NCBI RefSeq assembly: GCF_903819335.1
Contig: NZ_CAIJDE010000046.1
Coordinates: 1-64,000, forward strand
Length of the DNA stretch: 64,000 bases
Source of the DNA: Flavobacterium panici
GTDB lineage: Bacteria > Bacteroidota > Bacteroidia > Flavobacteriales > Flavobacteriaceae
Direction: 5' to 3'
How positions within the stretch are numbered: position 1 is the stretch's first letter; each line of letters opens with the position of its first letter. The translations under genes and the position numbers were made by a program. Under the pieces are notes generated by a model, which saw only the letters and a program-made list of their open reading frames with translations, did no database searches and was not told the DNA's origin. Positions 47,058 through 55,656 of the stretch are shown here, piece after piece.

Positions 47058-49433
47058 CTAAAACTGAAATTTATATCCAAAATCTGGCGAAAAACCAATT
47101 TGATCTTTTTGGTTTACGCTGTTTGTTAATCTGTTATATTCTCTTGTAAACACATTTGTATTATTAGTCACGTTTTGAAGATCGATATAAAACTGGTGAA
47201 ATCTCTTTTTGTTTTTACTGTTTAATTTAATTCCGAATTTTACATCCAGTCGCAAATACGCGTCATATTGCTTGCTGAAAGCATTTGCATCGTCTCTAAT
47301 TTCATAACCTGCGTTGTTTGATGGAACTAAATCCACAGGCGTATAATAACGTCCGCCGGCAGTTGTAAACTTGGTATCGATTGAAAATACATTTCTTTTT
47401 GCTTTGCCAACTTTAAACTCTTTTCCGCCTAAAAGATTGATTACGTAACCATTATTAAAAGGAGAATTTCGCTCGATATTATCGCTTCCTTTATATTTAC
47501 TTTCAAAAAGAGAAGTGGTAAACAAGGCATAATAACCTTCGCTAAAGAATTTTTCAACCGTAAATTCAATTCCCTGATTAAATCCAGTTCCTTTACTTAC
47601 CAAAGAAGTTTTATCTATCGAATAGCCAAAATCTGCGCCTTCTGTTAAAGAAGAATAACTGCTTGGAAACGATTCAACTGCGGCTTTGCTAATATCCTGA
47701 TAATACAATTCGACTTTTCCGCGCCATTTATTTGCCAGACGAACATCATAACCTAAAACATAATGCTGACTTTGCACTAAATCCAGATTTTTATTGGTTT
47801 GAACCTGAGTTCCATTTACAAATTCATTCAAAAATAAAATAGGAACGGGAACACTTTGATGGTGAATTCCGAAACCAAAACTTACGGTGTTTTTAGGAGT
47901 TATAGCGTATGATAAAGCAGTTCTGGGTTCAAAAACAAACTGCTCATTAATTGAAAAATACTGCCCGTGAATTCCCGCGTTGAAAGTTAATTTTTCCGTC
48001 AAGCGGAATTGCCCCTGCGCAAACGGCTGTACGACATTATAATTTCCGTTGTTATTAATTAACGGAACAAAATCCGGGAAACCGTCTCCGTCAGAATCCT
48101 GCTGTCTGTCTCTTGAAGACATTTTTGCATCGAGCGTATAATTTTCATACAATAATCCCGCTCTAAAAGTTATTTTTTTATTGATTTTAGAATTGAATAA
48201 AGTCGAAAACGTAAATCTGTTTTCATAATTTTTAATATCCGAAAATGGAAGTCTGTTTTCTGTTGGCGTACCATAATTGTAATAACGGAAATTTTTATAC
48301 GAGTTATTGGCATTCGAATAACCAACAATGGTTTTTAAATACGATTTTGAACCAATCTCTAAATTGTGTTTTAATCCAAAAGAAGCAAATCCGGAAGTTA
48401 CATAACTGTCTTCATCCTGCGCTGCAAAAGGATCTTCTTTGTCGATTTTATTACCAAGAAAATCAATATCCGAAACGCCGTAAATTCCGAAAACAGAAAA
48501 ATTCCCCAATTTACTTTTCCCAAAATCAACATTAAAACTAATATCGCTGTAATTAGGCTGTGCATCAGTTCCTGCTAATCCGGTAATGCCCACAAAACCA
48601 TATCTTGCCGCGGCAACAAACGATCCGCCTTTTTTACCCAGCGGTCCTTCTGCCATAAACTCTAATCCCGGATAAGCTCCGGCACTAATCATATATTCGT
48701 ATTCGTCGGGATTTCCTTTTCTAAAACCTAAATCAAAAACACCCGCAATTGCGTTTCCATACTCTGCCGGAAAAGCCGAAGTAAGGAAATCAGAATTTGC
48801 TAAAAGATTTGGATTTAATGCCGAAACCGGACCGCCCGTTGTTCCTAAAGTTGAAAAGTGATTTGGACTTGGAACCGGCATTCCTTCAATTCTCCATAAC
48901 ATTCCAGACGGAGAATTCCCTCTCACAACAATATCATTTCGGCTGTCGTCTCCGGTCGAAACTCCGGCGAAATTAGAAACCAAGCGCGCCACATCACTTC
49001 GTCCGCCTGCAAATCTTGTAACTTCTTCTGTAGTAAATTGTTTTGTCGAAACCAATGCCATTTTGTTTAACGGCTTTGCTTTGTTAGTTCCAGATGTTAC
49101 GACGATTTCATCAAGTGTATTAAACTTTTCAATTAGCGAAACTGTCAGCAGATTATCTTTTCCCGTAGTTACATCAAGATCTGAAACAGAAGTATTTTCA
49201 TATCCTGTAAAACTTATATTGATACTCTGTCTCCCAAGCGGAATATTAATTAATCTAAAACTTCCTTCTGAATCTGATTCTGTTTGAATACTTTCATTTC
49301 CAGCTAAAGAAATAATGGCTCCGACGATAGGTTTTTCAGATTGCTTGTCTATTATTTTTCCCCTAACAACGCCCGTTTGAGCGTAGGAAATCAAGCCCAA
49401 AAGGCTTAAGACAATTGATAGTATATTCTTCAT
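47058..49433 (-). CDS. TonB-dependent receptor with N-terminal carboxypeptidase-like domain
   Basis: 791 aa. A signal peptide (1-18, SYAQ) precedes a CarboxypepD_reg-like beta-sandwich (about 22-105, VVRGKIIDKQSEKPIVGA), then a plug domain (about 115-235, DIVVRGNSPSGMLWRIEG) and a 22-strand barrel to the C-terminal FGYKFQF. It should import a ligand across the outer membrane using TonB. There is no SusD partner, so a polysaccharide role is not supported. The ligand is unknown. A TATTTTTG -7 element lies at 49462-49469, 28 bases upstream. Confidence 0.92.
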   Translation of the reverse strand: MKNILSIVLSLLGLISYAQTGVVRGKIIDKQSEKPIVGAIISLAGNESIQTESDSEGSFRLINIPLGRQSINISFTGYENTSVSDLDVTTGKDNLLTVSLIEKFNTLDEIVVTSGTNKAKPLNKMALVSTKQFTTEEVTRFAGGRSDVARLVSNFAGVSTGDDSRNDIVVRGNSPSGMLWRIEGMPVPSPNHFSTLGTTGGPVSALNPNLLANSDFLTSAFPAEYGNAIAGVFDLGFRKGNPDEYEYMISAGAYPGLEFMAEGPLGKKGGSFVAAARYGFVGITGLAGTDAQPNYSDISFNVDFGKSKLGNFSVFGIYGVSDIDFLGNKIDKEDPFAAQDEDSYVTSGFASFGLKHNLEIGSKSYLKTIVGYSNANNSYKNFRYYNYGTPTENRLPFSDIKNYENRFTFSTLFNSKINKKITFRAGLLYENYTLDAKMSSRDRQQDSDGDGFPDFVPLINNNGNYNVVQPFAQGQFRLTEKLTFNAGIHGQYFSINEQFVFEPRTALSYAITPKNTVSFGFGIHHQSVPVPILFLNEFVNGTQVQTNKNLDLVQSQHYVLGYDVRLANKWRGKVELYYQDISKAAVESFPSSYSSLTEGADFGYSIDKTSLVSKGTGFNQGIEFTVEKFFSEGYYALFTTSLFESKYKGSDNIERNSPFNNGYVINLLGGKEFKVGKAKRNVFSIDTKFTTAGGRYYTPVDLVPSNNAGYEIRDDANAFSKQYDAYLRLDVKFGIKLNSKNKKRFHQFYIDLQNVTNNTNVFTREYNRLTNSVNQKDQIGFSPDFGYKFQF

Positions 49434-49501
49434 TTTATTTTTGCTTTATTGGTTATAAAAGCAAAAATAGAATGCTGAGATTTCTTAAAAATTGACTTCG
49501 G

Positions 49502-50092
49502 TTAAGATTTGCTGCTTAAAGTAATTCGGGTTCTAATTCGGCTTAAACTTTCCGGCTGAATTCCTAAATAACTGGCAATGTGTTTTAAGGAAACTCTTTC
49601 GACCACTTTTGGACAGTATTTTAAAAAACGTAGATAACGTTCTTCCGGAGATAATAATGACATTGCCATATTTCTTCCTGTTAAACCTTTAATGGTTCGT
49701 TCCATCATAATTCGCAGGAAGGAATTAAAAACAGGATATTGTAAAACCAGTTTTTCAAAATCTTCTTTGTAGGCCAAATAAACTATCGAATCTTCGAGAG
49801 CTTCAATGTTTAATAAAGAAGGTTTGCCGTATAAAAAACTTTCAAAGTCTGAATACCAATCGTTTTCAAAAAAGAAATTTCCGGTTGATTCTACGCCGTC
49901 AACCAAATAATAATAACGAATACTGCCCTCAGCAATAAAAATTCCGAAATTACAAATATCTCCTTCTACCAAAAGATGTTCGTTTTTTTTGACAGTTTTA
50001 AAGCGAAGTATGCTTTCAAAAGCCAAGCTTTCTTCTTCATTAAATTCTATCATTCGGGATAAATCTGTAATAACACATTCCATGATTATCAA
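49502..50092 (-). CDS. Crp/Fnr-family transcriptional regulator
   Basis: 196 aa. A cyclic-nucleotide-binding-like jelly roll (about 20-125) lacks the classical cAMP contacts that I would expect, and a short C-terminal helix-turn-helix follows (VSLKHIASYLGIQPESLSRI). This small type is common in Bacteroidetes. The ligand is unknown. The start could be the Met at 50083. It precedes the TonB receptor on the same strand by 68 bases, so regulating that gene is possible but unproven. Confidence 0.88.
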   Translation of the reverse strand: MIIMECVITDLSRMIEFNEEESLAFESILRFKTVKKNEHLLVEGDICNFGIFIAEGSIRYYYLVDGVESTGNFFFENDWYSDFESFLYGKPSLLNIEALEDSIVYLAYKEDFEKLVLQYPVFNSFLRIMMERTIKGLTGRNMAMSLLSPEERYLRFLKYCPKVVERVSLKHIASYLGIQPESLSRIRTRITLSSKS

Positions 50093-50217
50093 GGTTTTAG
50101 AAATAAAATAGTTTTTAGTTGTTAAAATAAATAACTTAAACTATCGAAAAAAATTGCGCTAAAAACTTTAATAAACAGAAACATAACCTACTACATCGTT
50201 ATTTAACTTCCCGTATA

Positions 50218-51072
50218 TTATTTTCTGCTTTTTAAGAATTCAGCAAATTGTTTAGTATCAAAATAAAATGGTCGAATGGCTGTAATTTTTCCGTTTTTCA
50301 AATCAAAATGTTCTGAAATAGGCATTGAAAGATATTTACCAGATTTTTTTGATTTGCATTTTATGGTAAAATAAATAATGACTTCATTTTTAGTTGCATC
50401 GCTAAAATAAGTAGGTTCTTTTTCGATTTCTAAATCAAAAAACTCAGCAGATTTTGCATACATTTTAGTCCATTCGTTAAACCCAATATAAGTTCCGCCG
50501 TAAGGCAAACCTTCTGCTTGACTACAAACTGCACCATCTTCAATTATTGCTGCCATTTTTACAAAATCCCTTGTTTTAAAAAGGCATTCGTAATATTGCG
50601 CTACAACTTTATAATTATCAGCTTCAAGATTTTGTAAAACTTCAGCATCAGACAAAGTAACTTCTGTATTCCAAAAACCAATAATTTTACTTACCTGACC
50701 TTTTCCATTTAATCTGGCAAAATCTCGGCCTCCCATTATAGGTTCTTTTTTCTTTGCGTCAATAATTTTCCACTCCCAGGTTACATAATTGTCTTTTACA
50801 ACTTTTGCTCCCGATGTTAATACTGCATCAGGAAACTTTTTATAAAACTCATTTATAACATTATTTAAAGCTGCCTGACCTTTTATTGAAGCCGAAGGAT
50901 CTTCAAAAGTACTGTCGTCCAGCCAGATTGATTTGATCAGTTTTAATCTTGCATCACTATTTTTCTCCTGCCAAACTTTTTCGTAAACCGCAATTGGATT
51001 TAATTTATCTTTCTTTTGAGCAAAAAGACCATTCAGCATAAAAAGGAAACATACAAAGTAGATTTTTCTCAT
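50218..51072 (-). CDS. Secreted protein with two SnoaL/NTF2-like domains
   Basis: 284 aa. A signal peptide (1-18, GLFAQ) and two NTF2-like cone-fold domains, about 28-140 and 150-275. Both open with a helix and a segment like YYECLFKTRDFVKM or YEKVWQEKNSDARL. The fold hosts ligand-binding or isomerase activities, but no catalytic pair can be assigned. A TAAATTTG -7 element lies at 51122-51129. Confidence 0.75.
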   Translation of the reverse strand: MRKIYFVCFLFMLNGLFAQKKDKLNPIAVYEKVWQEKNSDARLKLIKSIWLDDSTFEDPSASIKGQAALNNVINEFYKKFPDAVLTSGAKVVKDNYVTWEWKIIDAKKKEPIMGGRDFARLNGKGQVSKIIGFWNTEVTLSDAEVLQNLEADNYKVVAQYYECLFKTRDFVKMAAIIEDGAVCSQAEGLPYGGTYIGFNEWTKMYAKSAEFFDLEIEKEPTYFSDATKNEVIIYFTIKCKSKKSGKYLSMPISEHFDLKNGKITAIRPFYFDTKQFAEFLKSRK

Positions 51073-51244
51073 AAGTTGTTAGATTAGATTTAGTTAAAAG
51101 CTTATATTTTAAGTAGAAAACCAAATTTACCATAAAAACATTAGAAAACCACGATATTGCTGCAATTTACCATCAATTCAAAATCCTGAGCGTTTACTGA
51201 CCATTTTTAGATTTTTTGCAATAATTCTTTTGAAAAATAAATTT

Positions 51245-51844
51245 CTATTGAAAAACAGAAACTTCATCAGCTAGTTTAAAAGCATTTTTAAGTTCCTTTT
51301 CCCATTCTAAAACGCTTTCTGTCGAAGCTCTGTCTGCCTTGTCAAAATAAAAATGCTGTTTGATTTCAAATCCGCAATATTTAAAAACTCCAATGTCTGA
51401 AGTTAATTCCAAAGCTTTGTCCATTCCCATTGCTTCGTATTCAGCATTCGATTTTCCATGAGAATTTACAATAATGGCTTTTTTTCCTTTCAGCAGGCCT
51501 TTTTGAACGCCCTGATCGTATCGATACGCAAATCCGTAACTAAAAACACGGTCAATATAACCTTTCATAATAGCCGGCATTCCTGTCCACCAAATTGGGT
51601 AAACAAAAATAATTTGATCTGCCCACGAAATAAAATCTTGTTCTGTTTGGATATCTTCGGCAACTTGTCCCATTCTTTGTCCATGCATATCCTGCAAAGA
51701 AAGAACCGGATTAAAATTGATTTCATTTAAATCACGAACCACAATTTCTTGTCCTGATTTTTCTAAAGATGCTACGATTGTGTTTTTGAAGAAATGGTTT
51801 AAACTTGCTTCGTTTGGATGTGCGTAAATAATTAAATTTTTCAT
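51245..51844 (-). CDS. NAD(P)H-quinone-oxidoreductase-like flavoprotein
   Basis: 199 aa, flavodoxin-like fold of the NQO1/MdaB family. The FMN/FAD-binding start is LIIYAHPNEASLNHF, with the IFVYPIWWTGMPAIMKGYIDRV motif typical of these reductases. It should carry out two-electron reduction of quinones or related compounds using NAD(P)H. A TACATTTG -7 element lies 29 bases upstream (51873-51880). The AraC-type gene upstream on the same strand could be its regulator. Confidence 0.9.
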   Translation of the reverse strand: MKNLIIYAHPNEASLNHFFKNTIVASLEKSGQEIVVRDLNEINFNPVLSLQDMHGQRMGQVAEDIQTEQDFISWADQIIFVYPIWWTGMPAIMKGYIDRVFSYGFAYRYDQGVQKGLLKGKKAIIVNSHGKSNAEYEAMGMDKALELTSDIGVFKYCGFEIKQHFYFDKADRASTESVLEWEKELKNAFKLADEVSVFQ

Positions 51845-51872
51845 GTTTTCTAGTTTTAAAGATTGAACATGA

Positions 51873-51880
51873 CAAATGTA
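51873..51880 (-). promoter_or_regulatory. Candidate -7 element of the flavoprotein gene
   Basis: TACATTTG on the minus strand, 29 bases before the ATG and 44 bases after the AraC gene's stop. No TTG at -33. Confidence 0.5.
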
Positions 51881-51923
51881 TAACGCAGGTTTGGGGAGTA
51901 ATTGTAAGAAAACGAAATCGGCT

Positions 51924-52742
51924 TTACTGAGGTTTTGAACTGCAGATGTCGTTTTGAAATTTGAGGAACTTTGTTGGCGAAATATTCATATAATATTTAA
52001 AGTCGTGAATAAGCTGGCTTTGATCGTAATAACCGCATTCGTCAACAATCGTTAACCAATCTATTTTTAAATCGTTTAGTATATTTTTCTGAATTTGATC
52101 AACGGCTTTTAAAAATCTTTCATACCGATTGGCTTCTTTAACGGAATAACCAAAAACTTTCTTTTGATTGAGCTGAATGTTTCTTTCGGTTTGGTTTATC
52201 TGTGAAGCAATTGCTTTTATCGGATTCAAATTCTCGTTCTGAAAATCGTTTAAAAGAGTTGTAATTTTGGTTTGTTCCCTTAAATAAGGTTTGCAGAAAT
52301 CTAAAATATAATCTACACGTTCTTTTGGATCAGCAATATTCTGAAGTTCTTCCCATAAAACCGTAAAACAGTTTTCATTAATTAAATCATCGGGATGAAT
52401 GGGCATCGAATCAAAAAGTGCATTGCCAAAGAATCTGTAAAAAGCATCTTCTTTAAAATTGGCAACTAAAATTTGTGAACCTGGTTCTAAAGTATAATCA
52501 AAAGCTTGTTTGATTGGCCCCAAAACAATGCATTTTTCAACTTCCAGAAAAGTATTCTGCTGCGATTTTAAAGAGGATTTTGTTCCGAAGTTAAAAGCCA
52601 GAATGCTTTGAAAACTTGGCAATAAAGTTTTGGTTATGGGAAATTCTGTTTTATTTTCGGCAAAGTAGAAATGCGAAAAAACAGTTTCAAATGCTGAAGG
52701 AACGGCAATTCTGTAATTGTTATTTTCTTCAGCATTTTTCAT
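51924..52742 (-). CDS. AraC-family transcriptional regulator
   Basis: 272 aa. The N-terminal effector domain (about 1-150, SIQAFNFGT-type text FQSILAFNFGTKS) is followed by an AraC DNA-binding domain (about 165-265), where the second helix-turn-helix CGYYDQSQLIHDFKYYMNISP is well conserved. The effector is unknown. It lies just upstream of the flavoprotein gene on the same strand, so regulation of that gene is the simplest hypothesis. Confidence 0.9.
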   Translation of the reverse strand: MKNAEENNNYRIAVPSAFETVFSHFYFAENKTEFPITKTLLPSFQSILAFNFGTKSSLKSQQNTFLEVEKCIVLGPIKQAFDYTLEPGSQILVANFKEDAFYRFFGNALFDSMPIHPDDLINENCFTVLWEELQNIADPKERVDYILDFCKPYLREQTKITTLLNDFQNENLNPIKAIASQINQTERNIQLNQKKVFGYSVKEANRYERFLKAVDQIQKNILNDLKIDWLTIVDECGYYDQSQLIHDFKYYMNISPTKFLKFQNDICSSKPQ

Positions 52743-52788
52743 ACTTTATCTTCTAACTTTTTTTAATCCGTTTCTGTATCTAAAAAAA

Positions 52789-52931
52789 TTAAACACATAG
52801 AAACATAGCTTTTTAATGTGCTAAAAAGGGAATCAAGAGAAACTCATTTCTCACACATAGTATCTATGTATATTTAGAGTAAGTGAAACGCCTTTTTTAA
52901 AGTTACAAAATCTATGTTTCTATGTGTTTAA
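52789..52931. repeat. Inverted-repeat element, 20-base perfect arms
   Basis: The left arm TTAAACACATAGAAACATAG (52789-52808) is matched exactly by its reverse complement at 52912-52931, 143 bases end to end. The interior holds a smaller CATAG/CTATG dyad and no ORF. MITE-like in form, without visible target-site duplication. Confidence 0.75.
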
Positions 52932-52947
52932 ATTATATTTAACGCTT

Positions 52948-53649
52948 TTATTTAATAAACTCAGCTTCAAACAAATTAGCTACATGTTTGATAATTTTAG
53001 ACTTTACTTCTTCCTCGTCAACTTTTTCTACGCCAAGTTCTACGTTTAAAGAGGTAACGCCTTTTCCGCGAATGCCGCACGGAATTATATTATCAAAATA
53101 ACCTAAATCTACATTTACATTTAAAGCAAATCCGTGCATCGTAACCCAGCGTGAAGCGCGAACGCCCATTGCACAAATCTTACGCGCAAACGGAGTTCCA
53201 ACACCAAGCCAGACTCCGGTTTCGCCTTCGCTTCTGCCCGACTCTAAACCGTATTCTGCTAAAGTTAAAATCATTGCTTCTTCCAGAAAACGTAAATATT
53301 TATGAATATCCGTAAAGAAATTTTCTAAATCCAGAATAGGATACCCTACAATTTGTCCCGGTCCGTGATACGTAATATCACCGCCGCGATTGATTTTATA
53401 GAAAGTAGCCCCTTTTGCTTCGAGCTGTTTTTCGTTTAATAATAAGTTTTCAAAATCGCCGCTTTTGCCTAAAGTATAAACATGCGGATGTTCTACAAAC
53501 AACAAATAATTTGGTGTTGGCAAGTCAAGTTCTTCTCTTCTGTTTTTGATTTTTAAGTCAACAATATCCTGAAAAAGCTCTTCCTGATATTCCCAAGTCG
53601 ATTTATAATCTCGGTTTCCAAGATCTTGAAGTTGAATTTTTGTATTCAT
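52948..53649 (-). CDS. lipB: Lipoyl(octanoyl) transferase
   Basis: 233 aa. The conserved RGGDITYHGPGQIVGYP core, catalytic Lys157 (ARKICAMG) and catalytic Cys191 (IIPCGI) are present. It transfers octanoyl groups from acyl carrier protein to lipoyl domains, the first step of endogenous lipoate synthesis. It lies 5 bases after the upstream lipoprotein gene and is probably co-transcribed with it. Confidence 0.96.
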   Translation of the reverse strand: MNTKIQLQDLGNRDYKSTWEYQEELFQDIVDLKIKNRREELDLPTPNYLLFVEHPHVYTLGKSGDFENLLLNEKQLEAKGATFYKINRGGDITYHGPGQIVGYPILDLENFFTDIHKYLRFLEEAMILTLAEYGLESGRSEGETGVWLGVGTPFARKICAMGVRASRWVTMHGFALNVNVDLGYFDNIIPCGIRGKGVTSLNVELGVEKVDEEEVKSKIIKHVANLFEAEFIK

Positions 53650-53654
53650 TTTAA

Positions 53655-54410
53655 TTATTTTTCAAACTCGACATCAAAGTTAAGTTTGTCAGGATTCTCC
53701 ATATAATCCGTGAAAGTGTATTGAATTGTAATTGATTTTCTATCGTCGCTGAATAAAGCATTCGGGTTCGATACTTTTTTTATTTTCTTCGGAAAGTGAT
53801 ATTTGATAATATAATTAGATGAAGCGAACATCATTTTAGACATATCTGGTGCCGAATCTTTTTTTACTTCTGCCAGTTTCTGTTTGTCAATTATGGCTTT
53901 TCTGGTAAATTTCTTTCCGTCGTAAGTATAACTTAGTTTACTGTTATTGTTTCCAAAATTACTTCCCATTGGATTTGCCGCTGCTGCCCCGCCTTCTAAT
54001 TTTTGAAGTGTACTTGCCGTTTGCAAAATATCCTGAAGTTCGTTTACGCTTTTAAAATCAGTCTCAAAAGTCATTAAAAACTGTTTTTTCTCAGCGCTCA
54101 TTTTAGTATGAACTACAAAATTTTCTAGTTTTTTAATTTCCTGCTGTGCTTCGGGAGACATTTTTGCGATGCTGTCTTTTTTATCTGCAAATAATTGTTT
54201 GAAGGTAAAAGTAGAATCAATGTCTTTTTTAGCGTCGGCTCCCATCTGGCTGCCAACTTGATCGCCTGCCATTTCCATCAATGCAGAACCATCCATGTCT
54301 ACAGAGAATTTTCCGCTTCCGTTATCGTTAATGTAAATATTTTCAGTGAAAGTACAGCTTGTTAATGTCGCTATTAAAAAAGAAAAACTAAGTAGTTTGT
54401 ATAATTTCAT
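53655..54410 (-). CDS. Hypothetical lipoprotein, paralogue 1
   Basis: 251 aa from MKLYKLLSFSF; a frame to 54431 adds seven residues but would displace the lipoprotein signal. The lipobox is LTSC. Next comes a stretch shared with the neighbour at 54676: FTENIYINDNGSGKFSVDMD here, ITETITINPDGSGDIKME there. The C-terminus ends with a similar KKVSNPNALFSDDRKSITIQY segment. I do not recognise a named domain. It probably sits on the inner face of the outer membrane. It ends 5 bases before lipB. Confidence 0.8.
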   Translation of the reverse strand: MKLYKLLSFSFLIATLTSCTFTENIYINDNGSGKFSVDMDGSALMEMAGDQVGSQMGADAKKDIDSTFTFKQLFADKKDSIAKMSPEAQQEIKKLENFVVHTKMSAEKKQFLMTFETDFKSVNELQDILQTASTLQKLEGGAAAANPMGSNFGNNNSKLSYTYDGKKFTRKAIIDKQKLAEVKKDSAPDMSKMMFASSNYIIKYHFPKKIKKVSNPNALFSDDRKSITIQYTFTDYMENPDKLNFDVEFEK

Positions 54411-54525
54411 CGTAGTATAATTTTTTATCAAAGATACGAAGAGTATTTTATTTAAAGATACTAAGGTTCTGAGATTCTAAGGTACTAAGATTGGAGTGTG
54501 GTTTTTAATGTTTAACTGGAAAATT

Positions 54526-54667
54526 GACCACGGATTTTACGGATGAAACGGGTTTACACTGATTTCTTTTTTTACTATTGGCAACTTTGTCAAAGTTTTA
54601 AACTTTGACAAAGTTCATGCTAAACAATAACCTGTGTAAAGTCGTTTCATCCGTAAAATCCGTGGTC
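54526..54667. repeat. Inverted-repeat element with nested palindrome
   Basis: 25-base perfect terminal arms (54526-54550 and 54643-54667, containing CACGGATTTTACGGATG) enclose a perfect 33-base palindrome at 54583-54615 (arm AACTTTGTCAAAGTTT). It is 142 bases long and has no ORF. It lies between the two paralogous lipoprotein genes. Confidence 0.8.
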
Positions 54668-54675
54668 CATAAAAC

Positions 54676-55401
54676 CTACTCTAAAACCACTTCCAAATTT
54701 GTCATTTCAGGATCCCTTAAACAATCTGAAAGCTGAAATTCCAGAGTTAAAGCTTTTTTATCAGAACTGATAACCGCTTTTTCATTAGAAACTGATTTTA
54801 TCTTTTGAGGAAAACTATATTTTAAAGTATAAGTCTGTACTAATTTTAAGTTTCCGTATTTAGATTCATAGTTTTTATATCCATCTTTTGCTTTTTGTAG
54901 TTCTTCTGCATTAATAATCGAAACAGAACGTTTAAAAATTTTGCCGTTAAAATCATATGAAATCTTGTAGTAATGAGTTTCGGCAGTTAATGCGTAATTA
55001 TTTTGAAGATCGTCTGCATAATCTTCTGTTTTATACAAATCCGGAATTTCTGAAACTTTATCAAAATGAAGCGAAAATACACTTCGAAATTCTTTCTCAA
55101 ACGAACTCTTTTTAAGATGTACTTTTACATTGCTATATTTTTGAAATAGCTTTTGCTCCTCGGGCGTATATTTTAAAAATGTTTCCTTGTATTTTTCAAT
55201 GTATTCCTTAAAAACATATGTGGTGTCCTGAAACACATTTTCACGTCCATACGACTCTCCCGCCAATTGCATATAACTATTTTCTTCGCGAAGCTGCTCC
55301 ATTTTAATATCTCCGCTTCCGTCAGGATTAATGGTTATGGTTTCGGTAATTTGGCAGCTTGTTAATAGAATTAGAAATAGAAAGGCTGATAGGTATTTCA
55401 T
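54676..55401 (-). CDS. Hypothetical lipoprotein, paralogue 2
   Basis: 241 aa. Lipobox LLTSC, then the TETITINPDGSGDIKME segment shared with paralogue 1, and a similar KIKSVSNEKAVISSDKKALTLEF ending. Overall it is diverged but the two align along their length. The function is unknown. The stop codon lies 8 bases from the inverted-repeat element that separates it from paralogue 1. Confidence 0.8.
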   Translation of the reverse strand: MKYLSAFLFLILLTSCQITETITINPDGSGDIKMEQLREENSYMQLAGESYGRENVFQDTTYVFKEYIEKYKETFLKYTPEEQKLFQKYSNVKVHLKKSSFEKEFRSVFSLHFDKVSEIPDLYKTEDYADDLQNNYALTAETHYYKISYDFNGKIFKRSVSIINAEELQKAKDGYKNYESKYGNLKLVQTYTLKYSFPQKIKSVSNEKAVISSDKKALTLEFQLSDCLRDPEMTNLEVVLE

Positions 55402-55625
55402 TTTTTTTGGAAGGTTCTTAGGTTCTAAGTTGCTAAGATACTGAGTTTTTTATTTAATTTCTTACAGAAATTTAGGTTTGTGTGTCCTTGCAAGGAACGA
55501 AACAATCTCACGATCAAAATGAAAACAATCCATCCATTTCTCTATTCATTTTAAAGATTGAAATCCAATAAATTGCTATTACAAAAAATCTAAAACCTGC
55601 ATTCTAAAATCTACATTCTTTTCTT

Positions 55626-55633
55626 TATCTTTG
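55626..55633 (+). promoter_or_regulatory. Candidate -7 element of lysS
   Basis: TATCTTTG, 23 bases upstream of the ATG, followed by CAC, as in several genes here. No TTG at -33. Confidence 0.55.
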
Positions 55634-55656
55634 CACACTTAAAAAAAGAGCATAAA

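Noticed and set aside
46870..47061. Plus-strand 63-residue frame in element B
   Set aside because: Runs through the palindromes and the terminator hairpin; no counterpart frame is maintained in copy A.
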